Assembly: GCA_028285625.1 (NCBI GenBank)
Contig: JANQOX010000005.1
Span: forward strand, 62,001 to 126,000
DNA: 64,000 bases
From: Myxococcota bacterium
GTDB lineage: Bacteria; Myxococcota_A; UBA9160; UBA6930
Direction: 5' to 3'
Part shown: positions 17,651 through 25,677 of the stretch, piece after piece
Layout: each line of letters begins with the position of its first letter
Position numbering within the stretch: position 1 is the stretch's first letter
Made by a program: the position numbers and the translations under genes
The notes under the pieces: generated by a model
Databases searched by the model: none
What the model saw: only the letters and a program-made list of their open reading frames with translations
Told to the model about the DNA's origin: nothing

Positions 17651-19213
17651 ATGCACCCCGGAATCCACGCGCAGAAGACCCCCGACAAGCCGGCCGCGAT
17701 CCACGCCGGCACGGGCGAGGTGCTGACGTACGCCGACCTCGATGCCGGCTCGAACCGATTGGCCCAGCTCTTCTGGGCCGAAGGCCTGCGCCCAGGCGAC
17801 CACGTTGCGGTGTTTCTCGAGAACCATCTCCGCTACTTCGAGGTGGCCTGGGCCGCCCTGCGCTCTGGCCTCTACCTCACGACGGTGAACCGCTACCTGA
17901 CCGGCCCCGAAGCCGGCTACATCGTGGCCGACTGCGGCGCGCGGGTGATGGTTTCGTCGCGCGCCGTCCACGAGGCCGCGTCGGAAGTGCCGGAGCATGC
18001 CCCGGGCTGCACGCGGTACCTCGTGGTCGACGGGCCGCCCGACGGGGCGTCGGAGCGGTTCGAGTCCTACGAGCAGGCGGTGGCCGCGCATCCGCAGGAG
18101 CCTCTCGACGAGGAGCCGCGCGGCGAGTTCATGCTCTACAGCTCGGGGACCACCGGTCGACCCAAGGGCATCGCGAGGCCGCTGTCGGGTCAGCCGGTGT
18201 CCAAGGGGCTCGGCATGGCCAGGACGCTGAGGGGCCTCTTCCAGTTCGACGCCGATTCGGTCTACCTCTCGCCGGCGCCCATGTACCACTCGGCGCCCAT
18301 CGGGTTCACCACCGCCACGCAGTCGCTTGGCGGCACGGTCGTCATGCTGGGACGCTTCGATGCGATCGAGGCGTTGCGCGCGATCGAGCAGTACCGCGTC
18401 ACCCATAGCCAGTGGGTGCCCACCATGTTCTCGCGCATGCTGAAGCTGCCCGAGGCCGATCGCGCCCGCTTCGACCTCTCCTCGCAGCGCGTGGTGATGC
18501 ACGCGGCCGCGCCCTGCCCGAGGAAGGTGAAGGAGGAGATGTTCGCCTGGTGGGGACCGATCCTGCACGAGTACTACGCGGGCACCGAGGCCAACGGGCT
18601 CACGTACGTGGGCCCCGAAGACTGGCTGGCGCACCCCGGGACCGTCGGCCGCCCGGTGCTGGGCACGATCCACGTCTGCGGCGAGGACGGGTCGGAGCTT
18701 CCGGCCGGCGAGGCGGGTCTCGTCTACTTCGAGCAGAAGGGCGCGTCGTTCGCCTACCACAAGGACGAGAAGAAGACGCGGAGCGCGCAGCACCCCGAAC
18801 ATCCCACCTGGACGGCACTCGGGGACGTCGGCTACGTCGACGACGAGGGCTACCTCTACCTCACCGACCGCGCCTCATTCATGATCATCTCCGGCGGGGT
18901 CAACATCTACCCCCAGGAGATCGAGAACGAACTGATCATGCACCCCAAGGTCGAGGACGTGGCGGTGGTCGGCGTGCCGCACGAGGAGTTCGGCGAAGGT
19001 GTGAAGGCGGTCGTGCAACCCATGGCGGGCGTCGAGCCGAGCGAGGCGCTGGCCGAAGAACTTCTCGCCTTCGCCCGGGAGCGCCTGGCAGCCTACAAGT
19101 GCCCGCGGTCGGTCGACTTCGAGGCCGAGCTGCCCCGCCTCCCGACCGGCAAGCTCTACAAGCGGCTGCTCAAGGACCGCTACTGGGGCGAGAAGAACAG
19201 CCGGATCGTCTGA
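17651..19213 (+). CDS. AMP-dependent acyl-CoA synthetase/ligase
   Basis: A 520-residue ANL-superfamily enzyme that activates a carboxylic acid to its CoA thioester. The phosphate loop LYSSGTTGRPKG is at about residues 166-177. The adenine-binding motif appears as YYAGTEANG, the hinge region as YLTDRASFMIISGG, and the catalytic Lys near the C-terminus in LPTGKLYKRLL. The acid specificity is not readable from sequence. ATG at 17651 is chosen; an upstream in-frame ATG at 17609 sits in the TATCAT element and lacks a ribosome site. It is divergent from the LLM/hydratase operon and probably feeds it. Confidence 0.94.
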   Translation: MHPGIHAQKTPDKPAAIHAGTGEVLTYADLDAGSNRLAQLFWAEGLRPGDHVAVFLENHLRYFEVAWAALRSGLYLTTVNRYLTGPEAGYIVADCGARVMVSSRAVHEAASEVPEHAPGCTRYLVVDGPPDGASERFESYEQAVAAHPQEPLDEEPRGEFMLYSSGTTGRPKGIARPLSGQPVSKGLGMARTLRGLFQFDADSVYLSPAPMYHSAPIGFTTATQSLGGTVVMLGRFDAIEALRAIEQYRVTHSQWVPTMFSRMLKLPEADRARFDLSSQRVVMHAAAPCPRKVKEEMFAWWGPILHEYYAGTEANGLTYVGPEDWLAHPGTVGRPVLGTIHVCGEDGSELPAGEAGLVYFEQKGASFAYHKDEKKTRSAQHPEHPTWTALGDVGYVDDEGYLYLTDRASFMIISGGVNIYPQEIENELIMHPKVEDVAVVGVPHEEFGEGVKAVVQPMAGVEPSEALAEELLAFARERLAAYKCPRSVDFEAELPRLPTGKLYKRLLKDRYWGEKNSRIV

Positions 19214-19230
19214 TCCGGCGAGCCCGCCCA

Positions 19231-20934
19231 TCAGAGCGGGCCCTGGTAGACCTCCACGAAGCGCATGGAAGCGTCGCTCGGTGTACCCATGTTGGCGTCG
19301 CGGCTGCTGCGGATGCAGACCACCGTCGGCCGGTCGCTCGCCTGGGCACGCTCGAGTGCCGGCTGCAGCTGCTCGATGGCGTCGACGTACGCGTGATCGC
19401 AGCCGAGGCCCTGGGCGGTGATGTCCCAGCGGATCTCCCCTTGATCGGTGCCGAAGGTCTTGCCCCAGCGCATGCGTTCGTTGGGTTCCTCCATGGTCCA
19501 CGAGCCTTCGGCGAAGACGATGGTCGTGACGTCGATGCCGTCGCGCGCAGCCGACTGCATCTCCATGAAGTTGAAGCCCGCCGCGCCGTCGCCCGTCACG
19601 CACACGACGTCGCGATCGGGGTTGCCGAGCTTGGCGCCGATGGCGGACGGGATGCCCGTCCCGAGCATGCCCAGCTCGAGGATGTTGAGGTACGAGCGCG
19701 GCCGGGTGGGAGGCAGGGTCGAGCTCGCCCAGAGCGACGTCTGGCCGCCGTCGGTGGCATAGATGGCGTCGCGGCCGAAGACCTGGCCGATCACGCCCAT
19801 GGCGTGGGCCGGGTGGATGCCCGGGCCGCTCCATTCGAAGACCGGTTTGGCCGCCTCGGCGTTCCAGGCGTCCTGAGCGGCCTTTGCCCGCGCGAGGTGG
19901 GCCCCGTCGGCGCTTCGCGCGCCGCGCTTCTCGAGGACGCGCAACAGGCCGGCGAGCACGTCCTTGGCGTCGGCCACGATGCCGAGCGTGATCGGTCGGG
20001 TCACGCCGATGTGGCGGTCGTCGATGTCGACCTGGATCAGCTTCTGCGTATCGGGGTCGCCCCAGTACTTGTCGTAGGGCAGGTCGAGGTTGCCGAGTCG
20101 GGAGCCCACGATGAGCACCACGTCGGCCTCGCGCCGGGCCACGTCGCCGCCGGCGCTCATGGCCGAGACGTGCTGCGGGTGATCGCTCGGCACCACCGCA
20201 CGCCCCGCCATGCTCGGCATGAGGGGGCCGCCGAGCCGCTGGGCCAGCTGCATGAGCTCCGTGGTCGCGTCGGCGCGGTCCACCCCGGAGCCGGCGAAGA
20301 TCATCGGCCGCTCGGCGTTGGCGAGCAGCTCGGCAGCCTTTTCGAGCTGGCTCTCCGAGGCCTGCGGCTGCGGTGCGCGGTAACGCTCGGGCGGGAGAAC
20401 GGCGACGTGGGCCTCGTCGCGCTCTTCATAGAGGATGGGACCCGGTACTTCGAGCTGCACCGGGCCGGGCCGACCGGACCACATCTCGCGAAACGCCATG
20501 CGCGTGACCTCGGCGATGCGATCCCAGGAAAAGATCGGCCCGCCCCACTTCACGCTGGCCGAAAACGCGTCGAGCTGGTCTTGACCCTGGAACGTGGACG
20601 GCGGCGACGGGTAGACGATGCCGAGCCGGTGCTGCGAGGTGATCGCGACGACCGGCACGCCCTCGTGACGCGCGGTGATGATGCCCGGAAGCAGGTTGGC
20701 CGAGCCCGGGCCCGGGTTGCCCAGGACCGCGGCGGCCTGGCCGGTGGTCTTGTACAGGCCCTCGGCCATGTGGACGCCCGCCGCCTCGTGTCGGACCGGG
20801 ACGAGCCGGATGCCGTTGGCTTCGAGCGCCGCGAGCAGCGGGTCGACCTCGGGGCAGGGCAGTCCGAAGACGAAGCGAATGCCCTCGGCTGCGAGGCAGC
20901 GTGCCAGAAGCTCTCCGCCGGTGATGCTCGCCAT
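19231..20934 (-). CDS. Thiamine pyrophosphate-requiring enzyme (acetolactate synthase-like)
   Basis: A 567-residue three-domain TPP enzyme of the acetolactate synthase/oxalyl-CoA decarboxylase class. The N-terminal domain carries the cofactor-activating Glu in PVRHEAAGVHMAEG (about residue 50). The central domain runs about 190-340. The C-terminal domain has GDGAAGFNF at about 444-452. The TPP/Mg motif normally ends in NN about 24 residues after GDG; here the pair reads AE in IVFAEGSW. That replaces a usual metal ligand, so activity, metal binding or cofactor use may differ. It stands alone, convergent with the acyl-CoA synthetase. ATG at 20932-20934 starts the family domain directly. Confidence 0.9.
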   Translation of the reverse strand: MASITGGELLARCLAAEGIRFVFGLPCPEVDPLLAALEANGIRLVPVRHEAAGVHMAEGLYKTTGQAAAVLGNPGPGSANLLPGIITARHEGVPVVAITSQHRLGIVYPSPPSTFQGQDQLDAFSASVKWGGPIFSWDRIAEVTRMAFREMWSGRPGPVQLEVPGPILYEERDEAHVAVLPPERYRAPQPQASESQLEKAAELLANAERPMIFAGSGVDRADATTELMQLAQRLGGPLMPSMAGRAVVPSDHPQHVSAMSAGGDVARREADVVLIVGSRLGNLDLPYDKYWGDPDTQKLIQVDIDDRHIGVTRPITLGIVADAKDVLAGLLRVLEKRGARSADGAHLARAKAAQDAWNAEAAKPVFEWSGPGIHPAHAMGVIGQVFGRDAIYATDGGQTSLWASSTLPPTRPRSYLNILELGMLGTGIPSAIGAKLGNPDRDVVCVTGDGAAGFNFMEMQSAARDGIDVTTIVFAEGSWTMEEPNERMRWGKTFGTDQGEIRWDITAQGLGCDHAYVDAIEQLQPALERAQASDRPTVVCIRSSRDANMGTPSDASMRFVEVYQGPL

Positions 20935-21197
20935 GGCGCATCCTCTCATGGGCAGGTGGCTACGCAAGTGTACCCCGCTGCCCATCCGTGAGACGAGTCG
21001 CACGACGGGACGGTCCTGATCGCGGGCTCGGCCCTTTGCGGACGATGCCCTTTCGAGGTGGGGCGAATCTCCTCGAAGTGCGCGTTGGACGCCTCGGCCC
21101 CGCGCCCTTGCAAGACCTCTGGGATGGACCTAGAGACCAGTGCAGACGCGGCGTTCTCCGTTTCGAGCCCGACCGGAGACCCGCAGGAGGACGGACC

Positions 21198-21422
21198 ATG
21201 CGCGCAGCACTCATCCTGATGGCATGCCTCGTCGCCGTGGGCTGCTGGAACGGCGAGAACGTTCAAGTGCGTCTCGGGGACGTGTCGATCGGCCGCCAGC
21301 TGATCGACCTGAAGGCAGCCCTCGACCAGGGAGCCATGACGAAGGCCGAGTACGACCGGGTGCGGATCCTGCTCCTGTCGCTCGGCCAGGTGTGCGAGAA
21401 CACCAGCGGCCAGCCGGACTAG
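21198..21422 (+). CDS. Small lipoprotein with a C-terminal SHOCT-like segment
   Basis: A 74-residue protein starting MRAALILMACLVAVGCWNGE: a signal peptide with lipobox VAVGC, so lipidation at Cys16 is expected. The remainder includes LKAALDQGAMTKAEYDRVRI, which resembles the short SHOCT oligomerisation motif (L..L...G.IT..EY...). An AGGAGG seven bases before the ATG strongly supports translation. The 263 bp upstream to the TPP gene hold no other gene. Its stop codon overlaps that of the convergent P450 gene within CTAG. Confidence 0.75.
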   Translation: MRAALILMACLVAVGCWNGENVQVRLGDVSIGRQLIDLKAALDQGAMTKAEYDRVRILLLSLGQVCENTSGQPD

Positions 21423-22819
21423 CGGTCGAGGTCGGTTCCGCGGTCGGCCGCCTCGGCCCGGCGGGCCTCGAACTGCAGGTGAAGCTCGAGCGTTCCCAGC
21501 ATGATGCCCGGTTGATGGCGGAACGTGTTTCCCGGCGCGTACGCCAGGTGGCCGATCCGATCGAGTAGCCCCTGCCAGGCGCACAGCTGCTCGAGCCGCG
21601 AGATGCCGGCGCCGGGACAGGTGCGGGGTCCCTGCGAGAAGGCCAGGTGGCCCCCGACGCGTCGGCGGTCGAGGTTCACCTGGTGGGGACACTCGGGGTA
21701 GGCCTCGGGGTCCACGTTGCCTGCGCCGAAACGCAGGTGGAGCAGCGAGCCTGCCGGAACCCCGACTCCCTCGAACACTTCGTCCTGCGTGGTGATGCGC
21801 GTGGAGAGGCCCTGCGTGGGCGATCGCAGCCGCATGGCTTCCTCCGTGAATGCGCGAAGCTTCGTGCGGTCGATCGACAGCGTCTCGAAGAGCGTCGAAT
21901 CATCGCAGAGCAGTTGGGCTTGCTGCTCCAGCGCGTACTGCGTGGTCTCCAGCCCGCCGAGCACCATGGCGTAGACGACGCCCTCGATCTCGATGTCGTG
22001 CAACCGGCGGCCGAGCGGGCTGTAGGTCACCTGCGTGAGGAAGGTCGTCATGTCGTCCGCGGGTTGCTTGCGCTTGCGGGCGACCTGGTCCTTCACGTAC
22101 TGCCCGAACTCCGCCAGGCTCGCGGCCTGGGTCTCGAGCTCCGCGCGCGGGAGCAGGTTCCGGTGTCCGCGCCCGAACACGAAGGGACGCACCATGGCGT
22201 TGCCCCAGCTCTCGAGCCGGGGCAGATCCTCGGGCGGGAAGCCGAGGACGTCCGCCATCACACGCTGGGGCAGCGGCCGCGCAAACTCGGCGACGAACTC
22301 GACGCGCCCGCGCTCGAGGAAGCCGTCGATCAGGTCGTGCACGTGCCGGCCGATCATCTCCTCGTGCCTCGACGCGCCAGGTCCCACCCAGGGATCCGTC
22401 AGCTCGACCTTGTGCGCCCGGTAGAGCTCCTGGGTCGGCCGCAGCGAGGCCATCGAGACGATCATCGCGTTCATTGCCGGGGGGACGTCGGGCGCCCGGC
22501 CTTGCGCGATCGCGTCCTCGACCTCGCCACGGATGTCGTCGACGGCGAGGGTGATCAGGGGCGTGAAGCGGTCGGGATCGCGGACGACGCGAGCGATGTC
22601 CTCGTAGCGGGTGAGCACGAAGGCGTCGGCGCCGCGCCGCAACCCCTCGCCCTCGAGCCGCAGCACCGGCGACTCTCGGTGCAGGATCTCGTACGCCTCG
22701 TACCAGTGCTCCTGCGCGCCGGCGCCGAACAGGTCCACGTCGCCGAGCGTGACGGGGCAGGCCATCTCGCTCGGCGCGTGGCTCGACGTCTTGGACGGCC
22801 GGTCGCGGTCTTCCGCCAT
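21419..22819 (-). CDS. Cytochrome P450
   Basis: A 466-residue P450. The I-helix motif is altered to GGLETT, ExxR is EAMR in TEEAMRLRSP, and the haem loop is FSQGPRTCPG with Cys as ligand and Arg at the propionate-contact position. The chain is longer than the other three P450s here and the FSxGxRxCPG form differs from their FGxGxHFC form, so it belongs to another P450 family. The start at 22817-22819 is likely but without a strong ribosome site; extension to 22945 would overlap the divergent ABM gene region. It is a single gene, tail-to-tail with the small lipoprotein. Confidence 0.92.
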   Translation of the reverse strand: MAEDRDRPSKTSSHAPSEMACPVTLGDVDLFGAGAQEHWYEAYEILHRESPVLRLEGEGLRRGADAFVLTRYEDIARVVRDPDRFTPLITLAVDDIRGEVEDAIAQGRAPDVPPAMNAMIVSMASLRPTQELYRAHKVELTDPWVGPGASRHEEMIGRHVHDLIDGFLERGRVEFVAEFARPLPQRVMADVLGFPPEDLPRLESWGNAMVRPFVFGRGHRNLLPRAELETQAASLAEFGQYVKDQVARKRKQPADDMTTFLTQVTYSPLGRRLHDIEIEGVVYAMVLGGLETTQYALEQQAQLLCDDSTLFETLSIDRTKLRAFTEEAMRLRSPTQGLSTRITTQDEVFEGVGVPAGSLLHLRFGAGNVDPEAYPECPHQVNLDRRRVGGHLAFSQGPRTCPGAGISRLEQLCAWQGLLDRIGHLAYAPGNTFRHQPGIMLGTLELHLQFEARRAEAADRGTDLDR

Positions 22820-22922
22820 CGCCGTTCGATGATGCCACAGGCCCGCTCCCCTGGGACGTCGATGCCGCGCGCGGTACAACATGATGCAGCCGGGCGGCGG
22901 ATCCGGAGAGGAGAGGAGAAAC

Positions 22923-23321
22923 ATGGCGACCCTCCTTGCGCACATCCAGGTGAAGCCGGGGCACGAGGCCGAGTTCGAGGCGATCGCTGCAGAGCTCTTC
23001 CGTGCAACGCACGCCCGGGAGGCGTCGTGCCTCCGCTACGAGTACTGGCGCGGCGCGAAGCCGGGCCGCTACTACGCCCTGCTCGCATTCGACGACTTCC
23101 ACGCGTTCCTGCGCCACCAGGTGAGCGACCACCACGAGGCCGCCTCTCCGCGAATCGCGGAAGCCTGCGAGAGCGTCCGTCTCGAGTGGGTCGACCCCGT
23201 CGCGGGCGCGAGCGGGCTGCCTGCCACGGCGATGCAGCCGCTGCCCGACGGAGCGGACGAGAAGACCGCCCAATATCACGAACTCTACGCAGCCGTCGAG
23301 CAGGACTGGTGGCCTCGCTGA
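22923..23321 (+). CDS. Antibiotic biosynthesis monooxygenase (ABM) domain protein
   Basis: A 132-residue protein with one ferredoxin-like ABM domain: MATLLAHIQVKPGHEAEFEA, then CLRYEYWRGAKPGRYYALLAF and FHAFLRHQVSDHHEAASP. ABM proteins are small dimeric cofactor-free oxygenases or quinol monooxygenases, though many have no known substrate. AGGAG lies just before the ATG. It is divergent from the P450 at 22819 and could share regulation with it. The C-terminal 40 residues (TAQYHELYAAVEQDWWPR at the end) extend past the ABM core. Confidence 0.85.
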   Translation: MATLLAHIQVKPGHEAEFEAIAAELFRATHAREASCLRYEYWRGAKPGRYYALLAFDDFHAFLRHQVSDHHEAASPRIAEACESVRLEWVDPVAGASGLPATAMQPLPDGADEKTAQYHELYAAVEQDWWPR

Positions 23322-23347
23322 CGGGGTGGGCGCCTCTCGACCGCCGT

Positions 23348-24304
23348 TCAGCCGGCTGACGTCGCGTCGAGGGGCACGTCGGCACGACCGGCCTCGAGCG
23401 CTTCGAAGTACTCCCGCACGGTGATCCGGCCGCGGACCGGTCCCACGCCGTCGACCTCGCCCGAGCGCACGATGAACTCGGCCAGGTCGCCGAACTGCTC
23501 ACTCAAGAGCCCGATTCCCTTCACCAGCCCGTTGCAGAGCCACGCCGGAAGTACCGTCAGCTTCACGGGCTTGCCGACCACGTCGAACGCGATGGCAGCG
23601 AGGTCGCGTTGGCTCAGGGTTTCGGGCCCGCCGGCCTCGACCACTGCGGCCTCTCCCTCGCTGGCATCCACGCAGACCTCTGCGAGGTCGTGCCCGTGGA
23701 TCGGGTTGAAGCGGTTGTTGCCCTCGCCCACCAGCAGCACCCGGCCGCGACGGGCCATGTCGAGTACGGCACCCATGTCCGAGAAGTAGCCCGACGGGCG
23801 CACGATCGTGTGGGGCAGCCCGGCGTTCTCGAGGTCCCGCACCACGGCTTCGTGAGCCCGCGTGATCGCGAGGTCGGCGATCTGTTCCGCACCCAGCATC
23901 GAGACGTAGGTGAAGCGCTGGATCGCGCGGCCCGCGCACTGGTCGATCAGGTTCTTGTTCGCCTGGTGATCGACCTGCTCGAAGGTGAGGCCGTCGCGTT
24001 GCCGCGAGATGCCGATGCTGCTGAACACGACGTCGATCGAGTCGTCCACCAGGCCTTCGAGGCTCTCCGGGCGCGTGGCCTCTCCGACGAAGACCTCATC
24101 GACCTCTCCTGCTCCGATCGCGGGCGCGCTGAAGGGGCCCGGTTCCGCCAGGCCCTCGGCGCTGCGCGTGAGTGCGCGCACCCAGTAACCCCGACGCTTG
24201 AACGCGCGAACCGCGTACTTGCCGAGGTATCCGGTGGCCCCGGCCACGACGACCCGACGCTTCTGCGCTGCCGCATCCCGCCGCTTCGGCGCTGCCCCAT
24301 CCAC
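23348..24304 (-). CDS. NAD(P)-binding atypical SDR (NmrA-like)
   Basis: A 318-residue Rossmann protein. The nucleotide motif GATGYLGKYAVRAFKRRGYWV is near residues 22-42 (first part GATGYLGKY). A later IGISRQRDGLTFEQVDHQAN and HTIVRPSGYFSDMG match extended/atypical SDRs that act as reductases or redox sensors. No YxxxK catalytic pair is clear. The start is GTG at 24304. It follows the DUF1329 gene on the same strand after 24 bp and is probably the last gene of the DUF1302-DUF1329 operon. Function is unknown. Confidence 0.85.
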   Translation of the reverse strand: MDGAAPKRRDAAAQKRRVVVAGATGYLGKYAVRAFKRRGYWVRALTRSAEGLAEPGPFSAPAIGAGEVDEVFVGEATRPESLEGLVDDSIDVVFSSIGISRQRDGLTFEQVDHQANKNLIDQCAGRAIQRFTYVSMLGAEQIADLAITRAHEAVVRDLENAGLPHTIVRPSGYFSDMGAVLDMARRGRVLLVGEGNNRFNPIHGHDLAEVCVDASEGEAAVVEAGGPETLSQRDLAAIAFDVVGKPVKLTVLPAWLCNGLVKGIGLLSEQFGDLAEFIVRSGEVDGVGPVRGRITVREYFEALEAGRADVPLDATSAG

Positions 24305-24328
24305 CCCGCGTGAACCCCCGCCGGCGGA

Positions 24329-25636
24329 CTACCGGCCCTTGCTGAGGCGACCGATGTCGATGTAGCGGCGTACTCGGCCCGTGCTCTGCAGGGGGGTGCC
24401 GTTGGCGTCCCAGAACTCGATGCGGTTGCCCGTGCCGGTCTGGATGTTGACGATGATGTCGCTGACGACGCGCAGGTCACGCGGCTCCGGAATCTCGTCC
24501 CAGCCCTCGTACCAGTCCGGATCATCCTCGCTGTAGCGATGGTTGTGCCAGATGATCTTCCAGAGCTCGTCCTTGCGGTCGTACGCAAACGAGTAGAGCG
24601 CGGTCAGCGTCTCCTTGTCGATGTAGATGTCCTTGTAGCTGTAGGGATGGTCCGCGTTCCGGGGGATGAAACGCACCTTGATCGCCTTGCGCAGCTCCCA
24701 GTTGTCGTCCGCGAACGAGAGGCCGTAGGGCCCGAAGTTGTGGTCCCGGTCGTACGGGAACGCCCGCACCTTGGAGTTCATCGGCGCGATCAGATCCATC
24801 TCGCCCAGGCACTGCCACTCGTATTGCGGAACGACGCCCGAGAAGCTGCGCAGGTCGTCGAACGTGAAGTCGGTGCCCGAGATGGCGTCGGTGCGCTGGG
24901 CGGTGGAGATCCGACGCACGCGGCGGAGCGTCGGGATGTAGACCCACGTGTCGTCGTTCTTCGCCTCGGCCTGTGGCTTGTCCGCGGACTTGTAGCGATA
25001 GGTCATCAGGCTGATGCCGCGCGCATCGAAGGGCTGGTTGATCTCGATGCCGAAGGCCTGCTTGCGCGTCTCGTTGCGGAACAGATCGCCGCCGCGCTTC
25101 TCGAGATTGCTGGGCTCGACCCGGTGGGAGAGCACGACACCCCGCGCCGTTCCCTCGTAGAAGAGCGGCAGCTCTTCACCGCGGTCCCAGTAGGAGTAGT
25201 AGTACTCCGAGGAGCCGCCGCTTCCGCTCCACTGGTAGTCGAAGTTCCAGATGATCTTCGCGCCCGCCTGGGGGTCTCCCTCGCAGTCGATCTCGTCCAT
25301 CGGAAACGGCTGGCCGGCCGTGTAGTTCTCGAGGCTGTTCTCCGGCCCGATCCGGGCCTCGCCCTTGAAGCGCTCGGTCGCGGCCTGGTAGGCCTCCGGA
25401 GGCGAGTAGTCGCGGTACGAGGGACCGATCTCCATGCGCATCCCCTCGTAGAAGAAGAAGTCCTGGTTGGCCCAGAACTCCGGCGGCAGGTACGGCCGGA
25501 TCTTCGAGAGAGCGTCGTGGGTGATGACGTCGCCCTCGGCGAAGTCGGGACCGCCGGGCGGGACGTCCTCCTGTGCGTGCAGGGGTGCGACCCAGGCGAG
25601 CGCGAGAATCAGGTGGAACAGGGGGGTGCAGCGCAT
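24329..25636 (-). CDS. DUF1329 domain-containing exported protein
   Basis: A 435-residue protein with a signal peptide (MRCTPLFHLILALAWVAPLH, cut before QEDV) and a full DUF1329 body. Recognisable stretches are DFAEGDVITHDALSKIRPYL, YIPTLRRVRRISTAQRTDAI, YEWQCLGEMDLIAPMNSK and YSYKDIYIDKETLTALYSF. DUF1329 proteins are LolB-like periplasmic or outer-membrane-associated proteins that regularly travel with DUF1302 barrels and RND/MMPL exporters, often in hydrocarbon or steroid-degrading bacteria. AGGAG precedes the ATG. It lies 41 bp after the DUF1302 gene. Confidence 0.93.
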   Translation of the reverse strand: MRCTPLFHLILALAWVAPLHAQEDVPPGGPDFAEGDVITHDALSKIRPYLPPEFWANQDFFFYEGMRMEIGPSYRDYSPPEAYQAATERFKGEARIGPENSLENYTAGQPFPMDEIDCEGDPQAGAKIIWNFDYQWSGSGGSSEYYYSYWDRGEELPLFYEGTARGVVLSHRVEPSNLEKRGGDLFRNETRKQAFGIEINQPFDARGISLMTYRYKSADKPQAEAKNDDTWVYIPTLRRVRRISTAQRTDAISGTDFTFDDLRSFSGVVPQYEWQCLGEMDLIAPMNSKVRAFPYDRDHNFGPYGLSFADDNWELRKAIKVRFIPRNADHPYSYKDIYIDKETLTALYSFAYDRKDELWKIIWHNHRYSEDDPDWYEGWDEIPEPRDLRVVSDIIVNIQTGTGNRIEFWDANGTPLQSTGRVRRYIDIGRLSKGR

Positions 25637-25677
25637 GCGATCTCCTAGTCGGGAAGGGCGGGGCGCCCGGCGGTCGG

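Noticed and set aside
20935-21197. Thiamine riboswitch before the TPP enzyme
   Set aside because: I saw no conserved TPP-box sequences such as CUGAGA or the usual stems upstream of 20934; a covariance-model search would settle it.
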